In this document: positions 1 to 6,627 of the stretch, in pieces | Layout of the letters: every line of letters starts with the position of its first letter | Position numbering within the stretch: position 1 is the stretch's first letter | Source of the DNA: Mediterranea massiliensis | GTDB taxonomy: Bacteria; Bacteroidota; Bacteroidia; Bacteroidales; Bacteroidaceae | Length of the DNA: 11,724 nucleotides | Direction: 5' to 3' | Assembly: GCA_958402075.1 (NCBI GenBank) | Contig: CATXSD010000078.1 | Span: 1-11,724 of the forward strand | Position numbers and translations under genes: made by a program | The notes under the pieces: generated by a model | Seen by the model: the letters and a program-made list of their open reading frames with translations, nothing else | What the model was told of the DNA's origin: nothing | Database searches by the model: none

Positions 1-871
1 GGTGTGGTGCTTTGTGGCGGGCGGTGTGCTGCTCTATGTGCTGGGAGCGGTGCTGGCCGTGCTGTGGATTATCCTGAACTGCGGCTACATGATGCTGGAG
101 CCCAACGAGGCGCGGGCCATGGTGTTCTTCGGTCGGTACAAGGGTACGTTCCGCGAGACGGGGTTCTTCTGGGTGAACCCCTTCATGGAGGCCAAGAAGC
201 TGTCGATGCGTGCACGCAACCTCGACGTGGAGCCCATCAAGGTGAACGACAAGATCGGTAACCCCGTGCTGATAGGCCTCGTGCTGGTGTGGAGGCTGAA
301 GGATACGTACAAGGCGATGTTCGAAATCGACGCGCAGACCATGGCCAGCGCGGGCACGACGTCGAGCGACGGCAAGGCGGTGAACATGGGCAATGCCGTG
401 GCCAACCGCATGAACGCTTTCGAGAACTTCGTGAAGATTCAGAGCGACGCCGCCCTGCGCCAGGTGGCCGGGCAGTATGCCTACGACGACAACGAGGGTG
501 CCGACGGCGAACTGACCCTCCGCTCGGGCGGTGAGGAGATCAACGACCAGCTGGAGCAGAAGCTCAACGAGCGCCTGGCCATGGCGGGCATCGAGGTGCT
601 GGAAGCCCGCATCAACTACCTGGCCTATGCGCCCGAGATTGCGGCCGTGATGCTGCGCCGCCAGCAGGCGTCGGCCATCATCAGTGCCCGCGAGAAGATT
701 GTAGAAGGGGCCGTGTCGATGGTCCACATGGCGCTGGACAAGCTCTCGAAGGACGAAATCGTGGAGCTGGACGAGGAGAAGAAGGCGGCCATGGTGAGCA
801 ACCTGCTCGTGGTGCTCTGTGCCGACGAGGCTGCCCAGCCGGTGGTGAATACGGGGACGCTGAACCATTGA
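1..871 (+). CDS. SPFH/band-7 domain membrane protein, 5' end outside the window
   Basis: The frame is open from the left edge to TGA at 869-871, giving 289 visible residues. A GTG at position 2 is probably internal, because relatives usually have more hydrophobic sequence in front. A membrane segment covers roughly residues 3-28. It is followed by the strongly conserved block LEPNEARAMVFFGRYKGTF and then VNPFMEAKKLS and NLDVEPIKVNDKIGNPV, typical of the Bacteroidetes stomatin/prohibitin-like SPFH family. The middle (about 165-240) is charged and probably helical, and the C-terminus ends in the conserved-looking QPVVNTGTLNH. SPFH proteins form membrane-bound oligomeric scaffolds. The substrate or partner of this branch is not known to me. 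The Arc-like gene at 3000 often lies near such SPFH genes in Bacteroides, by my recollection. The SPFH family call is firm, the function is not. Confidence 0.9.
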   Translation, partial: VWCFVAGGVLLYVLGAVLAVLWIILNCGYMMLEPNEARAMVFFGRYKGTFRETGFFWVNPFMEAKKLSMRARNLDVEPIKVNDKIGNPVLIGLVLVWRLKDTYKAMFEIDAQTMASAGTTSSDGKAVNMGNAVANRMNAFENFVKIQSDAALRQVAGQYAYDDNEGADGELTLRSGGEEINDQLEQKLNERLAMAGIEVLEARINYLAYAPEIAAVMLRRQQASAIISAREKIVEGAVSMVHMALDKLSKDEIVELDEEKKAAMVSNLLVVLCADEAAQPVVNTGTLNH

Positions 872-899
872 TGGCGTACTCGGACAAGTGAACGGGTTC

Positions 900-1081
900 G
901 GACACAAGAACATAAAAACAATTTTTTCTTTTGTCTTTTTGTTCTTCTGTCAAAAAATAATAGGACACAAGAACATAAGAACAAATTTTCTTTTGTCTTT
1001 TTGTTCTTCTGTCAAAAAATAATAGGACACAAGAACATAAGAACAAATTTTTCTTTGTCTTTTTGGTTCTTCTGTCAAAAA
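900..1081. repeat. Three tandem 62-63 nt hairpin-forming repeats
   Basis: Three near-identical AT-rich units begin GGACACAAGAACATAA at 900, 963 and 1025. The third is cut short near 1081. Each unit is itself an imperfect inverted repeat (901-951, 964-1013, 1026-1076). GACACAAGAACA at the left pairs with TGTTCTTCTGTC at the right, and the pairing continues inward to a T-rich loop, about 21-22 pairs with 3-4 mismatches. Copies 1 and 2 are joined by AAAAAATAATA. They fill most of the 220-nt gap between the SPFH stop and the next start. A minus-strand open frame across them is an artefact of the repeat. No T-run directly follows the stems, so they do not look like ordinary terminators. A role in RNA stability, or a non-coding dispersed element, are possible readings. 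Confidence 0.92.
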
Positions 1082-1091
1082 TGAGATATAT

Positions 1092-1604
1092 ATGGTAGGA
1101 TTTAATAGTGGAAGTGAAGTGGTCTATCAGTGCAGCACCCGCCTGACGGCCGGCTCCGGCATCGGAGTGGGGGTGTTCATCGCGCTGGTGTTTGCCTGGA
1201 TACTGGGGCGCGACTGGCTGCTGATGGACACGAGTAACCTCTGGATGATTGCCGTCTTCATGCTGGTGGGCGTGCTCATCGCCCTGCGGGGTGTCTACCT
1301 CTATTGCCGTCCGCGTGTGGAGACGAGGCGCGTGGTGGTGGGCAACCTGACGCACCGCCTCTACCTGCGCAACAAGCCCCTCTTCGTGCTCTTCACCGGC
1401 GGCGTGTATGCGCTGGTGGTGGTCGGGGTGACGCTGGTCTTCGACCTGATAGAGTGGGCGGTGGAAGGCTTCGATGCCGCCGTATGGGCCGACCGCTTCC
1501 GCCTGCGCAACCTGATGATTGTGGCGCTGGCCTTTGTGGGCGGTGCGCTGAAGTATTACCTGGATTATTACTATTACAGCCGTTGGCTGAAGAACAATGG
1601 ATAA
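1092..1604 (+). CDS. Unrecognised four-helix inner-membrane protein
   Basis: This encodes 170 residues, from ATG at 1092 to TAA at 1602-1604. An earlier ATG at 1081 runs into a stop after five codons, so 1092 is the first usable start. No clear Shine-Dalgarno site precedes it, as is usual in Bacteroidetes. Four hydrophobic segments are visible, at about 22-42, 48-70, 97-120 and 138-158. There is an arginine-rich hinge between the second and third (RPRVETRRVVVGN), and the tail has a tyrosine cluster (YYLDYYYYSRW). I do not recognise a family. It is flanked by the hairpin repeats upstream, and the next start is 13 nt downstream, so it is probably cotranscribed with the hydrolase. Its stop codon falls inside a short repeat shared with the next gene's start. 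A membrane location is well supported, the function is unknown. Confidence 0.8.
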   Translation: MVGFNSGSEVVYQCSTRLTAGSGIGVGVFIALVFAWILGRDWLLMDTSNLWMIAVFMLVGVLIALRGVYLYCRPRVETRRVVVGNLTHRLYLRNKPLFVLFTGGVYALVVVGVTLVFDLIEWAVEGFDAAVWADRFRLRNLMIVALAFVGGALKYYLDYYYYSRWLKNNG

Positions 1605-1628
1605 TTGATAATGGACAATGGATAATTG
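1595..1628. repeat. Short direct repeat spanning a stop and the next start
   Basis: The 13-mer CAATGGATAATTG occurs exactly at 1595-1607 and 1616-1628, separated by ATAATGGA, itself a degenerate copy. The first copy contains the TAA stop of the membrane protein (1602-1604). The second contains the ATG of the hydrolase (1618-1620). The sequence is strikingly AT-rich against its GC-rich flanks. Similar AATTGATAATGG strings are, from memory, common between genes in Bacteroidales. Confidence 0.85.
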
Positions 1629-2964
1629 GAAAATTACGATATGGGCTTTGCTCTTCCTGCTGGGCGGAAGTGCCCTGAAGGGATGGGCGCAGGACGACCG
1701 TCGGGTGCGTGCGGAGCGCGTCTATGAACACCTCGTCGAAGGCCGTGGCGACAGCATCTATGCCGTCCTCAACGAAGAGGCGCAGCGACAGCTCTCGCCC
1801 GCCGTGTTTGCCGACACCTGGCGCCAGCTGACGGGCCAGTTCGGCGCGTTGCAGTCGGCCGGAGCCTGGACGCAGGAAGCCGTGCAGGGCGTGGAGCTGT
1901 GCCGCCGTGACCTGACCTTCGAACGCTACCGCCTGCGCCTGCTTGTGGGCTTCGACGCCGACGGGCGGCTGAACACCATCCGCGTGGTGCCCGCCCCCGA
2001 ACCTGCCGGAGCGCCTGCCGTGGCCTTCGACCGCACGCTGATGGAAGAGCGCGACACCGTGGTGGTGACCGACGGCTACCGCCTGCCCGCCACGCTGACC
2101 CTGCCCCGCCTGAAAGAGGAGGGCCGGCGCGTGCCCTGCGTGGTGCTGGTACACGGCTCGGGCCCCAACGACCGCGACGAGACCATAGGCCCCAACAAGC
2201 CCTTCCGCGACCTGGCCTGGCTGCTTGCCTACCGCGGCATCGCCACCCTGCGCTACGACAAGCGCACGAAGGTCTACGGCGCCGATTGCGTGCCGCAGGG
2301 CCGCCGGCTGGACATGGACGTGGAGACGGTGGACGACGCCCTCTCGGCCGTCCGTCTGGCAGCCGGTCTGCCCCAAGTGGCGGCGGACAGCGTCTTCGTC
2401 CTCGGCCACAGCCAGGGCGGCATGATGGCCCCGCGCATTGCCCAGCGTTCGCCGCAGGTGGCGGGCATCATCATCGTGGCCGGCCCTGCCCGTCCCTTCG
2501 AGGACCTGCTGGTGGAGCAGTCGGAATACCTCGCCTCGCTGACCACGCCCAGCGAACAGACGCGCGCCCAGCTGGACGAGCTGAAGCGGCAGGTGGCCAA
2601 CGTGAAGCGCCTGAGTACGCCCGCCTTCAGCGACACCATCGCCCTGCCGCTGGGCCTGCCCAAGGAATATTGGGAGTTTCTGCAAACCTACCAGGCCGTG
2701 CCTGTGGCCTCGGCGCTGACCTGCCCCGTGCTGGTGCTTCAGGGCGAGCGCGACTATCAGGTCACCATGCAGGACTACGGCCTGTGGCTCATGGGCCTGC
2801 TCGCCCGCCCCAAGGCGCAGCTCAAGTCCTATCCCGCGCTGAACCACCTGTTGCAGGAAGGCAAGGGCAAGTCCACCCCGCTGGAGTATAACGAGGCGCG
2901 CCCCGTGCCCTCCTACGTGGCCGACGACGTGGCCGGCTTCATCCGTGGCAGGGATGTGCGTTGA
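1618..2964 (+). CDS. Exported alpha/beta hydrolase with N-terminal DUF3887-like domain
   Basis: This 448-residue protein has a signal peptide (residues 1 to about 25, hydrophobic core IWALLFLLGG, cut near GWA/QDD), so it is probably periplasmic. Residues about 28-135 resemble the DUF3887 helical domain seen in front of many secreted hydrolases. A serine-hydrolase fold follows, with the oxyanion region HGSGPNDRDE at 179-188, the nucleophile elbow GHSQGG (Ser265), acid Asp379 in LQGERDYQ and His410 in ALNHLL. The triad is complete, so the enzyme should be active, most likely as an esterase or acyl-peptide-type hydrolase. The substrate cannot be told from sequence. ATG 1618 is chosen because it gives a full signal peptide, although it lies in a short repeat. 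The next start is 35 nt after its stop. Confidence 0.9.
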   Translation: MDNWKITIWALLFLLGGSALKGWAQDDRRVRAERVYEHLVEGRGDSIYAVLNEEAQRQLSPAVFADTWRQLTGQFGALQSAGAWTQEAVQGVELCRRDLTFERYRLRLLVGFDADGRLNTIRVVPAPEPAGAPAVAFDRTLMEERDTVVVTDGYRLPATLTLPRLKEEGRRVPCVVLVHGSGPNDRDETIGPNKPFRDLAWLLAYRGIATLRYDKRTKVYGADCVPQGRRLDMDVETVDDALSAVRLAAGLPQVAADSVFVLGHSQGGMMAPRIAQRSPQVAGIIIVAGPARPFEDLLVEQSEYLASLTTPSEQTRAQLDELKRQVANVKRLSTPAFSDTIALPLGLPKEYWEFLQTYQAVPVASALTCPVLVLQGERDYQVTMQDYGLWLMGLLARPKAQLKSYPALNHLLQEGKGKSTPLEYNEARPVPSYVADDVAGFIRGRDVR

Positions 2965-2999
2965 TTGTTGTTTGTCTGGTAAAAATACGTATAGAGAAA

Positions 3000-3233
3000 G
3001 TGGCAACAAAGAAAGAAAATACAACCAAGAGTTTTGTCCTGCGCGTGGACGCCGCCACGATGGATGCCATCGAGAAGTGGGCGGCCGACGAGTTCCGCAG
3101 CACCAACGGCCAGCTCCAATGGATCATCAACGAGGCCCTGCGCAAGAGCGGGCGGCTGAAGAAGGCGAAGAAGCGTCCGGCCGATGAGGACCCCGCGGAC
3201 GAAGCGGAGGGCAAGGCTCCCGAAAAAGAATAA
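3000..3233 (+). CDS. Arc-like ribbon-helix-helix DNA-binding protein
   Basis: This is a 77-residue protein. The GTG at 3000 is preferred over a TTG at 2961 because it yields MATKKENTTKSFVLRVD, the usual short basic arm before the beta strand. The RHH fold is readable: strand KSFVLRVD (about 10-17), helix A (about 18-32, ATMDAIEKWAADEF) and helix B (about 34-50, TNGQLQWIINEALRKSG). The tail is basic (KKAKKRP) and then strongly acidic to the end. RHH proteins dimerise and insert the paired strand into the major groove, so a repressor-like role is likely. Candidate targets are nearby envelope promoters, but none is shown. It lies inside an otherwise membrane/exported gene run. Its TAA ends four bases before the next ATG. 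Confidence 0.85.
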   Translation: MATKKENTTKSFVLRVDAATMDAIEKWAADEFRSTNGQLQWIINEALRKSGRLKKAKKRPADEDPADEAEGKAPEKE

Positions 3234-3237
3234 GCCG

Positions 3238-4512
3238 ATGGAAATGATGAAAAGACAAATGATATTATGGATGGCGATGCTTTGCATGGTGCTGGGCGTG
3301 GAAGCACGACCGGTGGCCTGCACAGACTGGCCGCGCGACCTGGACTCCCTAGCCCGATGGCTGCCCCAGCGGCACTACGACTTCTTTACCGTCCGCAGTC
3401 GGGCCGATTTCGACCGGGGTATTGAGGTCTGGAAACGCCGGAGCCGCAACGGGCTGTCCGACCTGCAGATGGCCTTGGGGCTGCAGCAGTGGATTGCCAC
3501 CTTCGGCGACCTGCACACCAACCTGAACTTCACCCCTCTGCTCGACCGCAACCGCCTGTTGCCCCTGGGCCTGAAGTGGATGGCCGATGGCTTGTACGTC
3601 GTTACCGCTCCCGTGGGGCAGGAAGCCATGTTGGGTTGTCGGTTGGTGGAGCTGAACGGCACCGCTGCCGAAGTGGTGGCCGACAGCCTGGGCACCCTCT
3701 TCTCGGCCGACAACGAGGCGGTGCGCAAGACGATGGTGCCCAATTACCTGTGTTTCGTCCAACTGCTGGAACACTTCGGATTCGTGTCGGACGGTCGCGT
3801 CACGCTCAAGCTGGCTTCAGCCGATGGCAGCCTGCAGGAACACGAGCTGACGTCCGGCCCCATAGACCCCAGGCAGCTGGCTACCTTCCGTCCGAGCGGC
3901 TTGCCCCTCTGCTATCGGAATGCCCGTACCCTTTTTACCCTGCACTACGAGGCGGCGGACAGCCTCCTCTACATCCAGTACAACAAGTGTTGGAGCAGGG
4001 AGCTGGAAGAAGCCAATGGCAACAAGTCGGTAGCCTCCCGCCTGCCTTCGTTTGCCGCGTTGGAGGACAGTGTGTTCGCCACGCTCCGCCATCGGCCCGT
4101 CAGCAGGCTGGTGTGGGATGTCCGCTTCAATGGGGGTGGTAATTCGCAACCGGGCACCCGTCTGGCTGAAAAGCTGGCCGACTTCATGCATCGGATGGAC
4201 AATCCGCCCCGCGTCTATGTGGTGCTGGGGGCGGCCACCTTCTCGTCCGCCATTCTGAATGCGCTGGACTTCAAGCGCCTGTTGGGTGCCTGCTGGGTGG
4301 GAGAGGAAACCTCCGGCAAGCCCAACCATCTGGGCGAGGTGCGCAGCTTCACCCTGCCCGCTTCGGGCCTGCAGGTGCAATACTCCACCAAGTATTTCAA
4401 GAACGTGGACGAAGAGGTCGACACGCTGGTGCCCGACGTGCACATCCCGATGACTTTCGACGATTATCGGCAGGGAGTGGACCCTGTCTATGAGTGGATT
4501 AAAAAACAATGA
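3238..4512 (+). CDS. Exported S41 (C-terminal processing) family peptidase
   Basis: This is a 424-residue protein. Starts at 3238, 3244 and 3247 are in frame. All give a basic N-terminus and a hydrophobic signal (QMILWMAMLCMVLGV) cut near VEA/RPVA, so the mature protein is the same. Upstream in-frame codons lie inside the Arc-like gene and are disfavoured. Residues about 100-155 (LKWMADGLYVVTAPVG, then GCRLVELNG) look like the small PDZ-like lobe. The S41 core shows WDVRFNGGGN (293-302), nucleophile Ser336 in GAATFSSA, and Lys361 in GEETSGKPNHLGE. These are the serine and lysine of the Ser-Lys dyad, in the TFS-type variant seen in Bacteroidetes S41-like proteins. It is probably a periplasmic or surface peptidase of unknown substrate. 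The stop overlaps the next start (ATGA), implying coupled translation. Confidence 0.87.
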   Translation: MEMMKRQMILWMAMLCMVLGVEARPVACTDWPRDLDSLARWLPQRHYDFFTVRSRADFDRGIEVWKRRSRNGLSDLQMALGLQQWIATFGDLHTNLNFTPLLDRNRLLPLGLKWMADGLYVVTAPVGQEAMLGCRLVELNGTAAEVVADSLGTLFSADNEAVRKTMVPNYLCFVQLLEHFGFVSDGRVTLKLASADGSLQEHELTSGPIDPRQLATFRPSGLPLCYRNARTLFTLHYEAADSLLYIQYNKCWSRELEEANGNKSVASRLPSFAALEDSVFATLRHRPVSRLVWDVRFNGGGNSQPGTRLAEKLADFMHRMDNPPRVYVVLGAATFSSAILNALDFKRLLGACWVGEETSGKPNHLGEVRSFTLPASGLQVQYSTKYFKNVDEEVDTLVPDVHIPMTFDDYRQGVDPVYEWIKKQ

Positions 4513-5006
4513 CGATTATGATACGAATGAAGTCTTTCCATCTGTTTGGTGTGAACTTGGGTCCTTTCTCGGCCCACGATTGTCCCGATGTACATTTCCG
4601 CCCCGCCGTTGTCGATTGGGTGGTGGAAGGCGTGGCCCTGCTCCTGGTCGTGCTGGGCTGGGTGGGCGTGCTTTGGCAGTATACCGCGCAAGGCGGACAG
4701 GCGGATGGCAGCCTGTGGGTATCGGCCATCTCGTCGCTGTTCGTGTTTGCACTGATGGTGACGGGTGCCCGCCTGCCTGTGCGCTTCATCCGCTTCCCTG
4801 TGCGCGTAGATGCCCGCAACGTGGGGCAGCAGTACGTGTGCGTGGTGCGCCTCCTGCGGGCGTTCAATGTCTGCATCAGCCTGCTCTTTGCCGTCGGCCC
4901 CTGGACCGACCACCATCTGTGGGCACGCATCGCCTTCCTGGCCGCGCTGGTGCTGATGGGCCTCTCCCTGGCCGTCTACTACGTTGCGGCACTGCGGCTG
5001 AAGTAA
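4509..5006 (+). CDS. Four-helix membrane protein, possibly a degenerate DUF1648 relative
   Basis: This encodes 165 residues. ATG 4509 overlaps the previous TGA. ATGs at 4518 and 4527 are alternatives and would only shorten the N-terminus. Hydrophobic segments lie near residues 38-58, 72-90, 116-132 and 139-160. The block FPVRVDARNVGQQYVCVVRLLRAFNVCISLLF resembles the Y-x-x-x-x-R-L-L-R helix of small Bacteroidetes DUF1648 proteins (NYP.KIT..NA..QY....RLLR). The usual P-x-H-x-N-x-x-G-x-x-D loop between the first two helices is missing here, reduced to QGGQADG. The family call is from pattern memory only. Translational coupling to the S41 gene suggests a shared envelope task. The function is unknown. 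Confidence 0.75.
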   Translation: MTIMIRMKSFHLFGVNLGPFSAHDCPDVHFRPAVVDWVVEGVALLLVVLGWVGVLWQYTAQGGQADGSLWVSAISSLFVFALMVTGARLPVRFIRFPVRVDARNVGQQYVCVVRLLRAFNVCISLLFAVGPWTDHHLWARIAFLAALVLMGLSLAVYYVAALRLK

Positions 5007-5009
5007 TAA

Positions 5010-5025
5010 TACCTAAAACTACCTA
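5010..5025. promoter_or_regulatory. TACCTA direct repeat upstream of the porin promoter
   Basis: TACCTA occurs at 5010-5015 and again at 5020-5025, ten bases apart, so both lie on the same face of the helix. The same TACC core recurs in the inverted repeat just downstream. This could be a regulator half-site array. It is only a candidate. Confidence 0.35.
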
Positions 5026-5037
5026 TTTCCCTCCCCA

Positions 5038-5059
5038 CAATACCCGCTTTTGGGTATTG
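5038..5059. promoter_or_regulatory. Perfect inverted repeat overlapping the -33 box: candidate operator
   Basis: CAATACCC (5038-5045), six spacer bases GCTTTT, then GGGTATTG (5052-5059) form a perfect 8+8 palindrome. Its right arm ends in the TTG that serves as the -33 element of the porin promoter, so a bound protein would meet the polymerase there. Read as TACCC...GGGTA with a 7-2-7 layout, it recalls NarL/LuxR-type sites, though the heptamers match that consensus only in part. No T-run follows directly, so a terminator for the upstream gene is less likely. Confidence 0.55.
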
Positions 5060-5087
5060 CCCCCCTTTGAGTGCCCCCGTACCTTTG
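5057..5087 (+). promoter_or_regulatory. Bacteroidetes-type promoter of the porin-imelysin-diheme unit
   Basis: TTG at 5057-5059 (within TATTG) is the -33 element, followed by a 20-base spacer. TACCTTTG at 5080-5087 matches the -7 consensus TAnnTTTG exactly. Transcription would start near 5091-5095, leaving a leader of about 25 bases that is A-rich (AACAAAAAATTATAAAAAATAAGGG), as is usual for well-translated Bacteroidetes genes. Confidence 0.75.
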
Positions 5088-5118
5088 CACTAACAAAAAA
5101 TTATAAAAAATAAGGGAA

Positions 5119-6477
5119 ATGAAACAAAAGGTATGGGGCCTTTCATTGGGCCTGATGCTCTGTACAGGAGCACTTTACGCCGACGAGGGAACGACCTCTC
5201 AACGGACGGAGTCCGACGGACGGGCCAAGCTGGCAAGTATCGAAGCCGTGCAGAAAACCGACGCCGAAGCCGCTCCCCGCAAGCGGCGCTTCACCATCGG
5301 CGGCTATGGCGAAGCCGTCTACAGCTACAACTTCTATAGTGACAACTACCTGCGCTACGACAGTCCGCAGGACTACAAGGACGACACGCACGGACGCTTC
5401 GACCTGCCCCATGTAGTCATCATGCTGGGTTACGACTTCGGCAAGGGCTGGACCATGGGCAGCGAAATCGAGTTCGAACATGGCGGCACGGAGAGTGCCG
5501 TCGAGATTGAGGAACACGAAGGCGGCGAGTACGAAAGCGAAGTGGAGCGCGGCGGCGAAGTGGCCCTCGAGCAGTTTTGGATCCAGAAGTCCTTCTGCCC
5601 CCAGTTCAACATCAAGCTGGGCCACATGGTGGTGCCCGTCGGCATGACCAATTCCCACCACCTGCCCACCGAGTTCTTCGGCGTCTATCGCCCCGAGGGC
5701 GAAAACAGTATCCTGCCCTGCACGTGGCACGAGACGGGCATCAGCCTTTGGGGCCGTGCCGGCCAGTGGCGCTACGAAGCCATGCTTCTGCCGGGCCTCG
5801 ACTCCGACCGCTTCGGCAGCAAGGAATGGATCAAGGGCGGAGCGGGCAGCCCCTACGAATTCAAGATCGCCAATGCCATGGCGGGCGCCTTCCGCGTGGA
5901 CAACTATTCGGTGAAAGGCCTGCGCCTCTCGCTCAGCGGCTATGCGGGCAACTCCTTCAGCAACACCCTGAAGAAGGCCACCAACGCCGTTTACGACGAG
6001 GTGAAGGGCACGGTGCTCATCGGTTCGTTCGACTTCTGCTACGACGCCCACAACTGGGTGGCACGCGGCAACTTCGACTACGGCCACCTGTCCGACGCCG
6101 ACCTCATCACCCGCTACAACCAGAGCTTCTCCAAGGACTCTCCTTCGCCCAAGCAGCCTGTGGCGTCGGATGCCATTGCTACAGGTGTGGAGGTGGGCTA
6201 CGATTTCCTCTCCCTCAATCACCGGCGGGCCGACAAGGAACAACACCTCTACCTCTTCGGCCGCTACGAGTACTACGACTCCATGTACAAGACCGCCAAG
6301 AGCGTGACCCACTACGAGGAATACGGCCGCCAGCGGCTGGCCGTGGGCATCAACTACTATCCGATGAAGGAAATCGTCATCAAGGGCGAATATTCCATCG
6401 GCCTCCTCAAAAGCCAGTTCAACAACGAGCCTGCCGTGTCGGTAGGCGTGGCCTATGCGGGCTTCTTCAACCTGTAA
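5119..6477 (+). CDS. Outer-membrane beta-barrel porin
   Basis: This is a 452-residue protein. The signal peptide is residues 1-21 (ALYA/DEG). After a variable linker the barrel begins at about residue 59 with FTIGGYGEAVYSYNFYSDNY. Alternating aromatic/hydrophobic strands run to the C-terminal strand VGVAYAGFFNL, and there is no TonB plug or SusD partner, so it is a porin rather than a gated receptor. Residues 116-147 are very acidic (13 Glu plus His121 and His133), and LPTEFFGVYRPEGENSILPCTWHETG near 180-212 looks conserved. It is the first gene of a unit whose next two genes encode surface-type lipoproteins, so it may pass metal ions or small complexes across the outer membrane. The substrate is inferred from context only. 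Start ATG 5119 has a GGGA two bases before it. Confidence 0.88.
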   Translation: MKQKVWGLSLGLMLCTGALYADEGTTSQRTESDGRAKLASIEAVQKTDAEAAPRKRRFTIGGYGEAVYSYNFYSDNYLRYDSPQDYKDDTHGRFDLPHVVIMLGYDFGKGWTMGSEIEFEHGGTESAVEIEEHEGGEYESEVERGGEVALEQFWIQKSFCPQFNIKLGHMVVPVGMTNSHHLPTEFFGVYRPEGENSILPCTWHETGISLWGRAGQWRYEAMLLPGLDSDRFGSKEWIKGGAGSPYEFKIANAMAGAFRVDNYSVKGLRLSLSGYAGNSFSNTLKKATNAVYDEVKGTVLIGSFDFCYDAHNWVARGNFDYGHLSDADLITRYNQSFSKDSPSPKQPVASDAIATGVEVGYDFLSLNHRRADKEQHLYLFGRYEYYDSMYKTAKSVTHYEEYGRQRLAVGINYYPMKEIVIKGEYSIGLLKSQFNNEPAVSVGVAYAGFFNL

Positions 6478-6484
6478 TAGCTCA

Positions 6485-6574
6485 CACCACAGATTACGCA
6501 GATTGACACAGACCTTTCTTGATTTTCAGATTGTCAGGTCGATGAATCTGTGATAATCCGTGTAATCTGTGGTG
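6485..6574. repeat. Long imperfect inverted repeat in the porin-imelysin gap
   Basis: CACCACAGATTAC... at 6485-6512 is matched by the inverted copy at 6547-6574 (ending GTAATCTGTGGTG), with 24 of 28 positions paired. A nested GACCT/AGGTC pair lies inside (6511-6515 and 6536-6540). The ACAGATTACACAGATT type of sequence is, from memory, a common dispersed intergenic element in Bacteroidetes and other phyla. It lies between cotranscribed genes, so it would form a hairpin in the mRNA. It is not followed by a T-run. Confidence 0.85.
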
Positions 6575-6627
6575 AAGATTTGATTTTACTTGAATACATT
6601 TTATAATAACCAAAAACATAAGACACA

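Noticed and set aside
625..984. Minus-strand open frame with repeated FDRRTKRQKK-like peptide
   Set aside because: It is a direct translation of the tandem hairpin repeats running into the SPFH gene, with no start signal or family resemblance.
900..1081. CRISPR array
   Set aside because: The units are almost wholly repeated with no unique spacers of regular length, and no cas gene is visible.
1393..3024. A 543-codon open frame on the minus strand opposite the hydrolase
   Set aside because: It is antisense to a gene with a full signal peptide and catalytic triad. Its translation is low-complexity, rich in H, G, Q and R, as expected from GC-rich codon bias.
6579..6602. Possible separate promoter for the imelysin gene (TTTG, then TACATTTT)
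   Set aside because: The -33 and -7 candidates are only 12 bases apart instead of about 19-21, and the -7 box lacks its final G.
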